In this document: one piece after another, positions 17,888 to 27,628 of the stretch
Numbering within the stretch: the stretch's first letter is position 1
Layout of the letters: every line of letters starts with the position of its first letter
Assembly: GCF_900176165.1 (NCBI RefSeq)
Contig: NZ_FWWU01000011.1
Span: forward strand, 8,001 to 72,000
Direction of reading: 5' to 3'
Length of the DNA: 64,000 nucleotides
From: Deinococcus hopiensis KR-140
GTDB taxonomy: Bacteria; Deinococcota; Deinococci; Deinococcales; Deinococcaceae
Position numbers and translations under genes: made by a program
Notes under the pieces: generated by a model
Databases searched by the model: none
Seen by the model: the letters and a program-made list of their open reading frames with translations, nothing else
What the model was told of the DNA's origin: nothing

Positions 17888-17924
17888 TCGGAATCCGTAT
17901 GAGTCATCTGAGATGGTTCAGTTT

Positions 17925-19093
17925 GGAAAAAAAACGTCCAGGACGGCTTCCCACCTCATATTGAGGGCGTGCTTAAGGGAAATGACCGTGCTGGACGGCT
18001 CCCACTCCGCCATGCTCACTTCCTGTGGCCGCAAGCAGCATCGGGACAACCTGCAGGTCGTCCTGAGCTGCTTCCTGGAGGCGTTGGGGATCTTCCGGTT
18101 TCATGCGTCTACCGCAAAATCACCTGGGGCCATCAGCCGCTTTCTCAACCACCAGCGCTGGAGTTTGCGTACCCTCCTGCGAGTGGTGCGCCAACATGCC
18201 CTGGACACGTTCCAGGCCTCCCTGGGTGGACGCTGCGGGCGTCCACCGCTGATGGAGATCATCGTCGACACGACCTCCATCGCGAAAGAAGGCGTGTTTG
18301 CTGAACTGGACGGCTGGATCCATACCTTGAATGGGATCCGTGGCCTGCATGTCGTCATGCTGTACCTCTGCTGTGGGGACCTCCGTTTGCCCTGGGGGTT
18401 CAAGATCTGGTCTGTCTTAGCCACGCCCTCACGCCCAGACCTGGCGTTGCGGCTGGTTCAGCACCTCCCAAGAGCGATCCGCTCGCGAGCCAAACAGGTG
18501 CACCTTCTTGCAGATGCCGGGTTTGGCGGCGCCACCTTCATGGCTGGGATTCGAGCGCTCGGCCTGGAATTTACCGTGGGGATGCGGGCGGATCGGCTGA
18601 CCGTAAGCGGTCAGCAAAGACATCACGGCGCAGCAGCGTCGGGTCTTCCTCCAAGGTCTGTCTGACCTTCCCTTGTGGCTGTACTGGATCTGGCTTCCCG
18701 GCCAACAGGGAGAACGGCAGGAACAACGCTTTCTCGTGTCCTCCCGGCGGAGGACGCCCAGGACCGCGAAGCAAACAGGTCGGCGCAGGTGGAAGATCGA
18801 GGCCCTCTTCAAAACGTTGAAGAGCCGCTTTGCCTCCCTGCAAATTCGGCCAGAAGACCAAACTGGGCGTCCTGCGCTCCCTCTGTCTGAGCCTGGCCTG
18901 TTTTCTGCTCTGTCACTTCGAGTACCTGGACCAAACCGGGTCAGGCCAAGCGGATTCCGCTTGGCCTGATTGGGGCACTTTCGCTCGACAGGTACGCATA
19001 AAATATGTCGGCTGGGTGCCGCTTTTCGAGTTGGAAAGGACGCAGAAGCAGATTTTAGCTGTCTGGGACGAGAACCAGCGCCATGCTGCCTAA
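17925..19093 (+). pseudogene. IS4-family transposase, frameshifted
   Basis: The first frame (to about 18640) holds the first Asp in IIVDTTSIAKEG and the second in VHLLADAGFGG. The next frames give LYWIWLPGQQGERQEQRFLV, then the Glu region GRRRWKIEALFKTLKSRF, then LGVLRSLCLSLACFLLCHFE to 19093. Two frameshifts (near 18640 and 18835) separate the catalytic residues. No terminal repeats identified. Confidence 0.7.
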
Positions 19094-19273
19094 ACTGAAA
19101 GATCTCAGTCACGACACCTTGAGATGCCTCGCGAGTCGGAAGCGCTGTCGCCTCAAGAAGAAAGCCGGGAAGGGAAACCCCGCGCCCCCCGTAAGGCACG
19201 AACAAGCTCAGAAATGCCCCTCTAGGCGAACGTTACAAGGCGCTTACGCGCAAGGAAAATGAGGTCAAACCGA
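19094..19273 (+). ncRNA. Candidate omega-RNA region upstream of iscB
   Basis: IscB guide RNAs (HEARO/omega-RNA) are encoded directly 5' of iscB. This 180-bp stretch has no reading frame and includes short stems such as GCGC-TTAC-GCGC just before the iscB start and GGGAAACCCC. I cannot confirm the omega-RNA fold by eye, and the IS4 and IS630 insertions upstream may have removed part of it. Confidence 0.3.
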
Positions 19274-20596
19274 GTGTTCGTTCTCAACCCAGACCGTACT
19301 CCGCTGATGCCATGCACGGCAAAAAGGGCGCGGAAGATGCCGGAAGCAGGGAGAGCTGCCATGCTACCCGTTCACCATCATTCTCAAGGCCGGGTCCGCT
19401 CGCCAGTCTCAAGCTCCTCGCTCTGAAGCTGGATCCCGGCTCCAAGACCACGGGGATGGCCCTCGTGCTGGAGGGCAAGACGGGCAAGCAGTGCATCTGG
19501 GGCGCAGAACTCGCGCACCGGGGCCTTGCCATCAAACTCAAGCTCCAGGCAAGGCGAGGGCCGCGATCCAGTCGCCGGAGTCGGAAGCTTCGTCATCGAC
19601 CCGCCCGCTTCCTGAACCGCACCAGGCCCGCTGGTTGGCTACCTCCGTCCTTGATACACCGCGTCCTGACCATCATTTCCTGGGCGAGACGATTGGACGC
19701 CGCTGGACCCGTTCGCAATGGAGTTGGTCAGCTTCGATACCCAGAAGATGATGAACCCCGACATGGAGCAGGGGGAAGACCAGAAAGGAACCCGGTTCGG
19801 CACCGAGGTCCGCGCCTACTTGCGGCAGAAATGGGAGGACAAGTGCGCCTACTGCGGGAAGAAGGGCGAGGAAGTGGAGCGTCTTGCCCCCCGGAGTCGG
19901 GGTGGCTCCAACCGCGTCACCAACCTGGTCTGGTCCTGCCGGAAGTGCAACGAAGCCAAAGGCAACCTGACCCTTGAAGAGTTCCTGGCGAAGAAGCCCG
20001 CCGTGCTGCGGAGGATTCAGCAACAGCAGCAAACCAGCCTTGTGGATTCCGCTGCGGTCAACGCGACGAAGTACCGCCTGCTGGACGAGTTGAAGCGGTT
20101 CGGCTACCCCGTGGAAATGGGCAGCGGAGCACAGACCAGCTCCAACCGCCACCAGCAAGGCTACGAAAAGGCGCACTGGGTTGATGCGGCGTGCGTCGGG
20201 CCGTCGGGCGAGCAAGTACGGGTCGCGCCCCTGAAGCCGCTGAAGGTCACCCGTAGGGGGCGGGGAAATCGTCAGATGTGCGGCACAAACAAATACGGAT
20301 TCCCCATCCGGCACCGGAGCTGCCAGAAGGTGTTCTTCGGCTTTCAAACGGGGAACAGGGTGTGGGCCGTCGTGACGTCGGGCAAGAAGGCGGGGACGTA
20401 TAGCGGGCGTGTCTCCGTCCGTGCCACGGGCAGCTTCAAGCTTCCGCAGGTGGACGGCCTTTATCATCGATTTTTCTCGACCTTGCGCAAAGGAGATGGC
20501 TACAGCGACAGCTTTTCGGAGCGCCAAGTGCGCTCGCCCCCTTTCCTCCCCTTGCTTCAGGCAAGGGGAGGAAAGGGGGCCTTTGGTGAGGGCTGA
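19274..20596 (+). pseudogene. iscB: IscB RNA-guided nuclease, degenerate (RRXRR/RuvC plus HNH)
   Basis: From GTG 19274 the start VFVLNPDRTPLMPCTAKRAR is the IscB PLMP domain. After frameshifts come YPFTIILKAG, the first RuvC motif LKLDPGSKTTGMALVLEG, the bridge LQARRGPRSSRRSRKLRHRP and LNRTRPAGWLPPSL. A further frame from about 19718 gives MELVSFDTQKM (RuvC II Glu), the HNH module CAYCGKK...RSRGGSNRVTNL...CRKCNEAKGN and KAHWVDAACVG (RuvC III). The expected HNH histidine (VEHIVPRSRGG) is Arg (VERLAPRSRGG). At least three frameshifts make it inactive. The usual length is about 450-500 residues. Confidence 0.8.
20536..20580. repeat. 20-bp perfect inverted repeat at the iscB 3' end
   Basis: A 20-bp arm (20536-20555) pairs perfectly with 20561-20580 around TTCAG, inside the last codons of the iscB frame. 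Imperfect-free subterminal hairpins are typical transposase-recognition structures at the ends of IS200/IS605-type elements that carry iscB or tnpB. It may mark the right end of the element. Confidence 0.6.
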
Positions 20597-20721
20597 GCAA
20601 CGTGTCACTCCCTTGTCACGCCAGGACAAGTAGGGTGGTTCCATGAGAAACAACAAACTGGAAGCCCACCAGTTTGCCAACTTCCCACCCAGAACACGTT
20701 TTTCTCCTGCTCGTTCCGTTG

Positions 20722-20752
20722 TGATTGGATCGTTTTATGGGCGATCCAATCA
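20722..20752. repeat. 11-bp stem-loop in a gene-free stretch
   Basis: TGATTGGATCG and CGATCCAATCA are separated by 9 nt. The surrounding 20597-20837 contains no recognised gene. Role unknown. Confidence 0.45.
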
Positions 20753-20837
20753 GAATTTGTATAAGCCGAAAAGCGGCTTTAGGAGAGGGTATCCTGACAA
20801 CACATTCCCTGTATTTTCATTCGTCATGGTGAGTCAC

Positions 20838-20967
20838 TAGAGCATTCGTCCCAATTGCGCCGCGAATGGACGGGCATCCCTCACGGCTCCCCATTCTCTC
20901 CAAGGCTCATTCGAGTTCGCCCGCTGGGCTCGGTCGAAAAGAAGTCCTTTTTTTAACAGATGCTCCA
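20838..20967 (+). repeat. Dispersed two-hairpin repeat, copy 2
   Basis: Shares with copy 1 the segment CCCTCACGGCTCCCCA, the following CTCATTCGAGTTCGCCCGC, the eroded AAAAGAAGTCC-T-run hairpin and the terminal ATGCTCCA. Its left terminus TAGAGCAT is degenerate. It lies in the leader of the GNAT gene. Confidence 0.65.
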
Positions 20968-21058
20968 AGCGTGTTCTTGTGTCACATTTCACAAGTTCTT
21001 CTCGAATTCCCATGGGAGGAGGCTGCGTCGCCGTCTATCCCCAAATTCTGGAGCTTCA

Positions 21059-21823
21059 ATGCATGTACTTACCCATTACACGGCGCTTGCTGCCTGTCAA
21101 CCGCAAGCCCAAGTTCTTGACGACGGTCAATTGCTGGTGGTCGACAGTGGCCTTGCGAGCGACACCTTTAACGTCATTACCTGTGCGTGCCTCAGCGCTT
21201 CACAGGCGTCGACCCGCATCAAGAAAGCCATTCAGATGTTTGGGAACCGTCCATTTTCCTGGTGGGTTGGTCCTCAGGACCAACCGGCGGGTCTGCCTGA
21301 GCTTCTTGTTGCCGAGGGTCTGGTTCACGCGGAAGACGAAACTGCGATGGCGACCGATTTGACAGAGTCCACTCAGGTTTCGAGTGAACCGACAACGCTG
21401 CATATTCGCCGTGTTGTGAACGAGGAGGATTTGTTTGGGTACGCTCAGGTAATCGCTGCGAACTGGACGCCTCCAGATCCCGAAGTCAAACGCTTTTACG
21501 GCAATGCCGTGAACGAGGTCTTGAGGCCGGCCAGTCCGGTGGTGCTCCTGATCGGCTGCCTTGAGGACCAGGTGGTCGCAACTGCCGAATTATGTCTCAG
21601 CACTGATGGAACAGCAGGTTTGTACAATGTTGCCACCCGTGTTGAGTTCCGTGGACGGGGAATTGGTTCAGCCTTGACAAGACGTGCTCTGCGGGTGGCC
21701 AAAGCGCAGGGCATGCACCACGTTGAGCTACAAGCCTCCAAGGACGGCCTATCGATCTATAGGCGTCTGGGCTTTGTTGATGTGGGCCAGTGGCGTGAAT
21801 TTAAGCCAAGTCTCGGTCGTTGA
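21059..21823 (+). CDS. GNAT-family N-acetyltransferase
   Basis: A 254-residue protein. The C-terminal half carries the acetyl-CoA-binding signature RVEFRGRGIGSALTRRAL and ends IYRRLGFVDVGQWREF. The N-terminal 110 residues form a second, degenerate GNAT-like half, as in several two-domain members. The acceptor is unknown. The ATG at 21059 follows GGAG by 5 nt. The dispersed repeat ends 92 bp upstream. Confidence 0.82.
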   Translation: MHVLTHYTALAACQPQAQVLDDGQLLVVDSGLASDTFNVITCACLSASQASTRIKKAIQMFGNRPFSWWVGPQDQPAGLPELLVAEGLVHAEDETAMATDLTESTQVSSEPTTLHIRRVVNEEDLFGYAQVIAANWTPPDPEVKRFYGNAVNEVLRPASPVVLLIGCLEDQVVATAELCLSTDGTAGLYNVATRVEFRGRGIGSALTRRALRVAKAQGMHHVELQASKDGLSIYRRLGFVDVGQWREFKPSLGR

Positions 21824-21877
21824 GCCTGCCCATTTTTCGCCTTTGTGGAAAGCCCACCGGGCACCTGTAGTACGGTA

Positions 21878-22042
21878 TTAAGGTGAGTCTAGGACATGCT
21901 CGATCCATGGAAAGAGAGTCGGTGACTTTACTTCCTGAGGGCAACTTCTAAGTCTTTCACATTCTCCTACGATCAAATCTTCGACTTCTTGAACACCTCG
22001 AATTGTTTTATTTGCCAATGGTACTTTCAGTTTCTTGACCAT
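21878..22042 (-). CDS. Hypothetical 54-residue protein
   Basis: Reverse-strand ATG 22042 to TAA 21878, starting MVKKLKVPLANKTIRGVQEV and ending PWIEHVLDSP, with an AGGA 6 nt upstream. Composition looks protein-like and the region is AT-richer than its surroundings. Not recognised; it could be a fragment of a larger lost gene. Confidence 0.3.
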   Translation of the reverse strand: MVKKLKVPLANKTIRGVQEVEDLIVGECERLRSCPQEVKSPTLFPWIEHVLDSP

Positions 22043-22123
22043 AAGTCCTGTTGGCGAGCGCCCAGGTGTATAGGGTGAAAATGGGTTCAGTACCCAGCAG
22101 TTTCTTGGAGGGCTTGAAAAAGG

Positions 22124-23216
22124 GTGTCAGACACGCGAGAACAGTACACGTCTCCTGATGTCCTGGCCAAACGGACCCGCTGCTTCACGGCGCACTTCCC
22201 GGAGTTGTGCAGGAACCAGGTGGAACGGCTGCCGCCGATGGTCCTGGCCCTCCTGCAGGCCAAAGACGTCCGGCACGCAGCGCTCGCGGCGCGCTTCTCT
22301 GGAAGCGCGCAGACCCGTTCCGTGATCCGCCGTGTGGAACGGGTCTTTGATCGTCACCCCCCCACCCCTGCCGATGTGGCCCGCGCCGTACTCGCTTTGC
22401 TGCCACAGGCACGTCCACGCGAGTTCATCATGGACCGCACGAACGGGAAGCATGGCCAGACTGACGTGAACGCCCTCATGCTGGCGGTCCTCTGGCGCGG
22501 TGTCGCCGTCCCTCTGCTGTTCGAACTGCTGCCCCATGGGGGCAGCAGTGATGCGGCGTTGCGACAGGCGTTGATGGATGACGCGCTGTGTCTCCTGACC
22601 GCGCCGCAGATTCGCGTGCTGTATGCGGATCGTGAGTTCGTCGGGCACGACCCTATTCAGGGGGCGGCGCAGAAGGGCATTCCCATCTGTGTGCGCCTGC
22701 GACGCAGGCAGCAAGATAGACGGGTGGACGGCCCAGGACTGGCCAGGACGTCTTCAGACAGGCTTTGCCGGTCTGCTCATCGAGCAGCTTGAGGTCTACG
22801 GGCAGCCGATGAACGTCGTCCTGACGTACACGCCGGATGGAGAAGCGCTGATCATTGCGAGCAACACGGGTGCAGTGACCGCCATTCCGGCGCAGTATCG
22901 AAAGCGCTTCCGGGTCGAGTGCCTGTTTCGGGCCCTCAAAAGGAGGGGCTCCAAACTGGAGCGCGCGCCTATGACGCTCCACGTGACCGTGGAGCGCCTC
23001 CTGTGCCTCCCTACGTCGGGTGCGTTCTGGTCGGCATCCTCGGATCTGCCCAGACAAACAGCATGGTCGCCGGGCGTGGAGCGTCGTCACGCTGGGTCTG
23101 CGCGCCCTCGTTCGAGCCATCCGCCAGGAGGCGCACCGCGAAGATGCGCCTCTCCTCCCGCTGATTGACCTCTTGGTCCCGTTCCAGACCCTCACCCGGG
23201 AAACTGCCGGGTACTG
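22124..23216 (+). pseudogene. IS4-family transposase, frameshifted
   Basis: First Asp in REFIMDRTNGKHG, second in RVLYADREFVGHD. After a frameshift near 22710 comes the YREK-type signature YRKRFRVECLFRALKRRG with the catalytic Glu. Two more frames near 23010 carry GCVLVGILGSAQTN and ALVRAIRQEAHRED to a TGA at 23216. Three frameshifts inactivate it. It lies downstream of the truncated GH4 gene and may have caused that rearrangement. Confidence 0.7.
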
Positions 23217-23423
23217 AGGAAAATGGGAATAGGAAGATGTTGGGAGGAACGCAGAGTTTCTTACTCATGTGCCACCCCGCCTGGTCGAAAGGCCCTGCTG
23301 CAGGTTGGTGCTCGGCACAACCTCATCACGCGGCGGACGAAAATCTCGCTTGTGCAGCAAGAGCGACCATCCTGACGAGGTTCTCCGGCAATCAGGGTTC
23401 ACCGGCGGGTTGGGTTCAGCGTC

Positions 23424-23600
23424 ATGATCCCCAAGAAGATTGAGCTCCACTTGATGGTTGGGCGAGACCAGGCGGTGTGTATTGACGTCAGCCTGTTGCC
23501 CGATCACCCCGTGGTTGTCCGGAGCGTCATCATTCGGCAGGAGGCATGGTGGACGTTCAGCTCAGGTGGCGGACGTACCATTCGAATGCTGGACCGTTGA
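23424..23600 (+). CDS. Hypothetical 58-residue protein
   Basis: Frame beginning MIPKKIELHLMVGRDQAVCI and ending with VVVRSVIIRQEAWW before TGA at 23600. No strong ribosome site; GTG or ATG choice is uncertain. It may be a remnant. The rest of 23217-23651 holds nothing recognisable. Confidence 0.25.
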   Translation: MIPKKIELHLMVGRDQAVCIDVSLLPDHPVVVRSVIIRQEAWWTFSSGGGRTIRMLDR

Positions 23601-23651
23601 CAGCCCTGGTCAAGACGAACGGGACCATGGGTCCGGTAAGTTGTAGGCCGG

Positions 23652-24614
23652 TCAGTCTGCTGCCTGCAACTCGCGCGGCACGAAGTCGCCGTGTTCCCTC
23701 AGCAGGTCGTCCACCAGACTCCAGATCTGACTGAGGTCCAGCTCGGCGGCGGTGTGGGGGTCCAGCATCGCCGCGTGGTAGATATGTTCGCGCCTGCCGG
23801 TGACCAGCGCCTCCACCGTCAGGGCCTGCACGTTGATGTTCGTCTGCATCAGGGCGGCGAGCTGCGGGGGTATACGCCCGATGCGGGTAGGCTGGACGCC
23901 CTGGCGGTCCACCAGGCAGGGCAGTTCCACTGAGCAGTCGTGCGGCAGGTTGCTGATGAGTCCACCGTCATTCATCACGTTGCCGTACACGACCCGGGGC
24001 TGGCCGGTCACCATGCTGTGCAAGATCAGCGAGCCGTACTCCACGCTGCGCTTGACTTCTAGCGGAGCGCCTGGGTCCTGCAACTTCTCGCGCAGGTCCT
24101 CCCAGCCGCCAATCTGTGCCTCGCAGCGGCGGGGGTACTCGTCCAGCGGCACGCCGAAGCGTTCGATCAGGTCTTCTCGCCCGCGCTTGATGAAGTACGG
24201 CACGTACTCCGCGAAGTGCTCGCTGCTTTCGGTCACGAAGTATCCCAGGCGGCGCAGCATCTCGTAACGCACCCGGTTCCAGGCGGGTGCGCGGCCTTCC
24301 TCGGCAATCTGCATCGGGCGCGGGTACAGGTCCTCACCCCTATGCTCGAACTTCAGGTAAAAGGCCATGTGGTTGATCCCTGCGCACAGGAAGTCGGTTT
24401 CCTCCACGGGAATGCCGAGGTCCGCTGCGAGTTCCGAGGCCGTGTGCTGCACGCTGTGACACAGGCCTACCGTCTTGATCTGCGACTGCCGCGCCAGTCC
24501 GGCGATATTCATCGCCATCGGGTTCACGTAGTTCAGGTGCAGGGTGTCCGGGCACAGGCGCTCCATGTCGCGGCTCATGTCCAGTAGCACCGGCACAGTT
24601 CGGAGCGCCCGCAT
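23652..24614 (-). pseudogene. GH4 alpha-galactosidase/alpha-glucosidase, 5'-truncated
   Basis: About 320 residues match the C-terminal two thirds of family 4 glycosidases (MelA/AglA type): LHLNYVNPMAMNIAG, the metal-site region GLCHSVQHTA, CAGINHMAFYLKF and NVMNDGGLISNLP. The N-terminal Rossmann domain with its NAD-binding Gly motif is missing. GH4 enzymes need NAD and a divalent metal, so this copy is inactive. Similarity starts at MRALRTVPVLLDM near the breakpoint around 24615. The 24615-24980 stretch upstream has no recognised gene. Confidence 0.75.
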
Positions 24615-24984
24615 GGGCTCGTGGATGGCTTGCGCTTGACACGCCTTCAGTCGTGAGGAACGGGAACGTCATCCGGCGGACGCGCGGGAGGTGCGTTCTG
24701 GGCGAGCATGGCTCATGGTTGGCCCTTCCATTCACCGCCAGACGCACGTGTGCGCCGAGCACCGAACAGTCAGCCGGGCGCGGGCTCCGCATTGCCCCAT
24801 CTGTCGGTCTCCTATGAGGCCACAGGGGGAAAACCGGCTGCAGCAGCGCGGTCAAGACCTCCTGACTCCCCAGGGACCGGGTGCCACCCAGGCAAAACGG
24901 CGCGCCGCCAGGCAGTGAGGCGCTGCCCATTGAGGAGTGCGGCGGGAACCGCCACTGCGTGCGGCCGCACCTCTGTTCCTCCCC

Positions 24985-25014
24985 TTGACGGCAATTCCGA
25001 CTTCAACGTACCAT
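24985..25014 (+). promoter_or_regulatory. Promoter of the tetR-like gene
   Basis: TTGACG (24985-24990), an 18-bp spacer and TACCAT (25009-25014), directly followed by the palindromic operator at 25016. A repressor bound there would block transcription start. Confidence 0.6.
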
Positions 25015-25015
25015 C

Positions 25016-25039
25016 CTTTCAGACCGATTGGTCTGAAAG
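25016..25039. promoter_or_regulatory. TetR-type operator 1
   Basis: A palindrome with 10-bp arms centred on GATT, core CAGACCGATTGGTCTG, between the -10 box and the start codon of the TetR gene. The same 16-bp core recurs before the MFS gene at 25658-25673. Confidence 0.85.
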
Positions 25040-25047
25040 GAGAGGTG

Positions 25048-25638
25048 TTGAGCAAGGGCGACCGCACGCGCACGATGATTCTGGAGCGGAGCATGGAGGT
25101 GTTCAGCCAGCGGGGTTATGGCGGCACCAGCCTCAGTGACCTGATGCGGGCCACCGGGCTGGAGAAAGGCGGCCTGTACAACCACTTCCCGAGCAAGGAC
25201 GCCATTGCCCTCGCCGCCTTCGACCACGCTGCCGAAACGCTCCGGCCCCGGTTCACGGCGGCCCTCACCCAGCCCGGACCCGCGGCCGAGCGCCTCTACG
25301 CCTTCGTCGCCGCCTTCCGCGCGAATCTGGCCGCTCCCCTCATTCCCGGCGGCTGCCCGGTTATGAATGCCGCCATCGACGCCGACGATACCCATCCCGA
25401 ATTGCGCGCGCGCGCCTTGGGTGTCGTGGAGGGTTGGCATCACGCCCTCTCGCGCATCGTGGAGAAGGGGATCGCGTCGGGCGAGATGCGCCCCGACACA
25501 GATCCAGCGGCCATCGCCTCCCTGACCATCGCTGCCGTAGAGGGTGCCGTGATGGTCGCGCGCCTCACGGAAGATCTCAACCACTTCGACCGCGTCGCTT
25601 CAAGCCTGCAGGCCGTCTTCGCCTCTCTGCAGGCTTGA
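25048..25638 (+). CDS. TetR-family repressor of the adjacent MFS exporter
   Basis: A 196-residue TetR regulator. The N-terminal HTH reads MEVFSQRGYGGTSLSDLMRA then GLEKGGLYNHFPSKDAIA; the remainder is a ligand-binding helical domain. TTG 25048 or GTG 25045 are the likely starts, with GGAG overlapping the operator. Identical operators precede this gene and the MFS gene 48 bp downstream, so it very likely represses both and is released by an exported compound. This inference rests on the two operator copies seen in sequence. Confidence 0.88.
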   Translation: MSKGDRTRTMILERSMEVFSQRGYGGTSLSDLMRATGLEKGGLYNHFPSKDAIALAAFDHAAETLRPRFTAALTQPGPAAERLYAFVAAFRANLAAPLIPGGCPVMNAAIDADDTHPELRARALGVVEGWHHALSRIVEKGIASGEMRPDTDPAAIASLTIAAVEGAVMVARLTEDLNHFDRVASSLQAVFASLQA

Positions 25639-25657
25639 GTTTTTTTTGTCCTTAAAA

Positions 25658-25673
25658 CAGACCGATTGGTCTG
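25658..25673. promoter_or_regulatory. TetR-type operator 2, before the MFS gene
   Basis: Exact copy of CAGACCGATTGGTCTG, 13 bp before the MFS GTG. It lies between the tetR stop and the GAAGGAG ribosome site, so it may give the transporter its own regulated promoter. Confidence 0.85.
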
Positions 25674-25685
25674 AGAAGGAGTGCC

Positions 25686-27089
25686 GTGACCCCTCTCATC
25701 CAGCGCCCGACCCTGCTCGCGGCGAGCGTCGCCCTCGTGGTCGTGATGCTCAACGTGTCCATCGTCAATCCCACCCTGCCCGAGCTCGCCCGCGACCTGC
25801 GGGTCGGCCCGAATCTGGGATGGGCCGTCAACGCCTATACCCTGGCCGTCGCCACCCTGCTGCTCGCCGCGGGTGCTTTGGGGGACCGGGTGGGACACCG
25901 CCGCATGTTGCTCGCCGGGCTGGGCGTGAGCGCACTGGGCGCGTTGCTGGCAGCGCTCGCGGTCACCTTCCCCGCGGTCCTCGCCGGGCGCGCCGTACAG
26001 GGCGTAGGGGCCGCCCTGGTCCAGCCTGCCACCCTCGCGCTGCTCGCGCACGCCTTCACCACCCCGCAGGAGCGGACCCGGGCCCTGGCGCTGTGGGGCA
26101 CGGCGTCCGGCCTGGGCATCGCGTTAGGACCCGTGGTGGGGGGCCTGCTCGTCGATGCGGTGGGTTGGCACGGCCCCTTTGCCCTCCTTGCCGCTGCCTG
26201 CCTGGGCGCGCTGCTGCCAGCGCTCCGCGTGCCTTTTGAGACCCCCAGGAGTGGACGGCGTGAACCCTTTGATGTTCCTGGGCTGATCCTGATCGTGGCG
26301 GCCCTGGGCAGCGGCGTGTTGGCCCTGGCGCAGGGGCGCGTCTGGGGCTGGAGCTCACCGCCCATCCTCGCGCTGCTCGCGTTTTTCCTGGTCGCGCTGA
26401 CCGCGTTCCTGCGGGTCGAGCGCTCGGCGCGCCGTCCACTCGTGGACCTCGCGGTGCGCCGAGCGCCCGGTTTTATCCCGGCGACCCTCACCGGCTTGCT
26501 CGCCTTCCTCGCCACCTTCGGCCTGCTGCCTTTCCTCACGGTGTTCCTGCAAACCCACCTGGGCCTGAGCGCCACCCGCGCGGGCCTGCTCGTGCTGTGC
26601 TTCCCCCTGGGATTCGCCCTGGGCTCAGCCCTCAGCGGACGGTTGACCCCCGCCCGCGGAGCGCGGTTCACCCTGACCGTCGGTCTGGGACTGGCGGCCG
26701 TTAGCACCCTGCTGTGGTGCGGGATCGGGTTGGAGCGCCCGCCCGGCCTGATGGCCCTGAATTTCGGCGGATGGGGTCTGGGGCTGGGCGTGAGCCTGAG
26801 CGCCTTGACCGTGGTCGCCCTGGCGCACGTGCCGGCGGCGCAGGCAGGCATGGCGTCGGGCCTGCTGAACACCGCGCGTCAACTGGGCACTGCCCTCGGT
26901 GTGTCGGTCTTCGGTGCCCTGGTCGCCTCCGCGTCTTCCAGCCCCTCCTACGTCACAGGCCTGCAGCTCGGCGCCCTGCTGGCGGGCGGTGCCCTCTTCG
27001 TGGGCCTGGCGCTCTGCCTCACGGCCTTGCCCACCTCGCCCGCAAGGCCAGTGGCACCGGCCCTGCGGCTGGCGGAGGAGGAAGCGTGA
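25686..27089 (+). CDS. MFS drug-efflux transporter (DHA2/EmrB-QacA type)
   Basis: A 467-residue, very hydrophobic protein with about 14 predicted helices. Motifs: VVMLNVSIVNPTLPELARDL at the start, GALGDRVGHRRMLLAGL (loop 2-3 motif A) and ALGIALGPVVGGLLVD-like motif C in helix 5. It is a proton-driven multidrug exporter. GTG 25686 follows GAAGGAG by 5 nt. Regulation by the upstream TetR is indicated by the shared operator. Confidence 0.9.
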   Translation: MTPLIQRPTLLAASVALVVVMLNVSIVNPTLPELARDLRVGPNLGWAVNAYTLAVATLLLAAGALGDRVGHRRMLLAGLGVSALGALLAALAVTFPAVLAGRAVQGVGAALVQPATLALLAHAFTTPQERTRALALWGTASGLGIALGPVVGGLLVDAVGWHGPFALLAAACLGALLPALRVPFETPRSGRREPFDVPGLILIVAALGSGVLALAQGRVWGWSSPPILALLAFFLVALTAFLRVERSARRPLVDLAVRRAPGFIPATLTGLLAFLATFGLLPFLTVFLQTHLGLSATRAGLLVLCFPLGFALGSALSGRLTPARGARFTLTVGLGLAAVSTLLWCGIGLERPPGLMALNFGGWGLGLGVSLSALTVVALAHVPAAQAGMASGLLNTARQLGTALGVSVFGALVASASSSPSYVTGLQLGALLAGGALFVGLALCLTALPTSPARPVAPALRLAEEEA

Positions 27090-27527
27090 CGTCCATTCCC
27101 GGCACACAGCTGCTCGCCCTTGCAGCGGCGGTGACCTCTGGGCCGGAGCGCTGCGGACCTCACGGCCAGCCGTACCCCAGCGCGTGGGTTTACTGGGCTG
27201 AGGAACTGCGGCAACGCCGCCACCCTGCTTGCCGTCTGGCAGCCGGTCATGCTGCACGCCACCTCGGCCTCGGTTCAGGTCCTGACGCTCGCCGCGAGCG
27301 CCCCGCTCACGGGAGACTTTGATTTCACGCACCTGGGTGAGAGGCGGTGGCAGGCCCGAACCACCTTCGTCTGTGACGGAACCGAGATCGCCGCCGTGGA
27401 GGAGGGCGGGAGGTTCACGTCTGGCGCCGGGGCCAGGTCAACTTCCCTTCACGCGGCGTTGATGGAGGCGGCCCTGGACGGGGCGACCGACGAAGCCGTC
27501 TCCAACTTCATTCGACTCACCCTCTGA
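27086..27527 (+). pseudogene. Unrecognised gene, probably frameshifted
   Basis: A GTG overlaps the MFS stop. The first frame gives VTSIPGTQLLALAAAVTSGP. A better frame runs from about 27190 (TGLRNCGNAATLLAVWQPVM) to 27527 (TDEAVSNFIRLTL). One shift near 27190 joins them. No family recognised. The following FabF-like gene is on the same strand. Confidence 0.4.
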
Positions 27528-27628
27528 AAGGAAGCGCGTGTTCTTGCTCCATCATCCCTTCTCCGTGGCTCAGCTTGCAGCCAGCCAAAGCTTCCGTTGC
27601 GCGGCGCTCCAGCTCAGACAGGTCCGAG

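Larger units (their letters stand above)
16794..17900 (+). mobile_element. IS630-family insertion sequence with -1 frameshift signal
   Basis: Terminal inverted repeats at 16793-16817 and 17876-17900 share ATACGGATTCCGA and GTTAT, 22 of 25 positions in total. TA at both outer ends fits IS630 target duplication. Two overlapping frames encode the transposase, joined by an A8 run at 17299-17306. It is structurally complete and lies immediately upstream of an IS4-type remnant. Confidence 0.85.

Noticed and set aside
25835..26872. 345-codon reverse frame opposite the MFS transporter
   Set aside because: Arg/Pro/Ala/Ser-rich composition without motifs; antisense of a hydrophobic protein.
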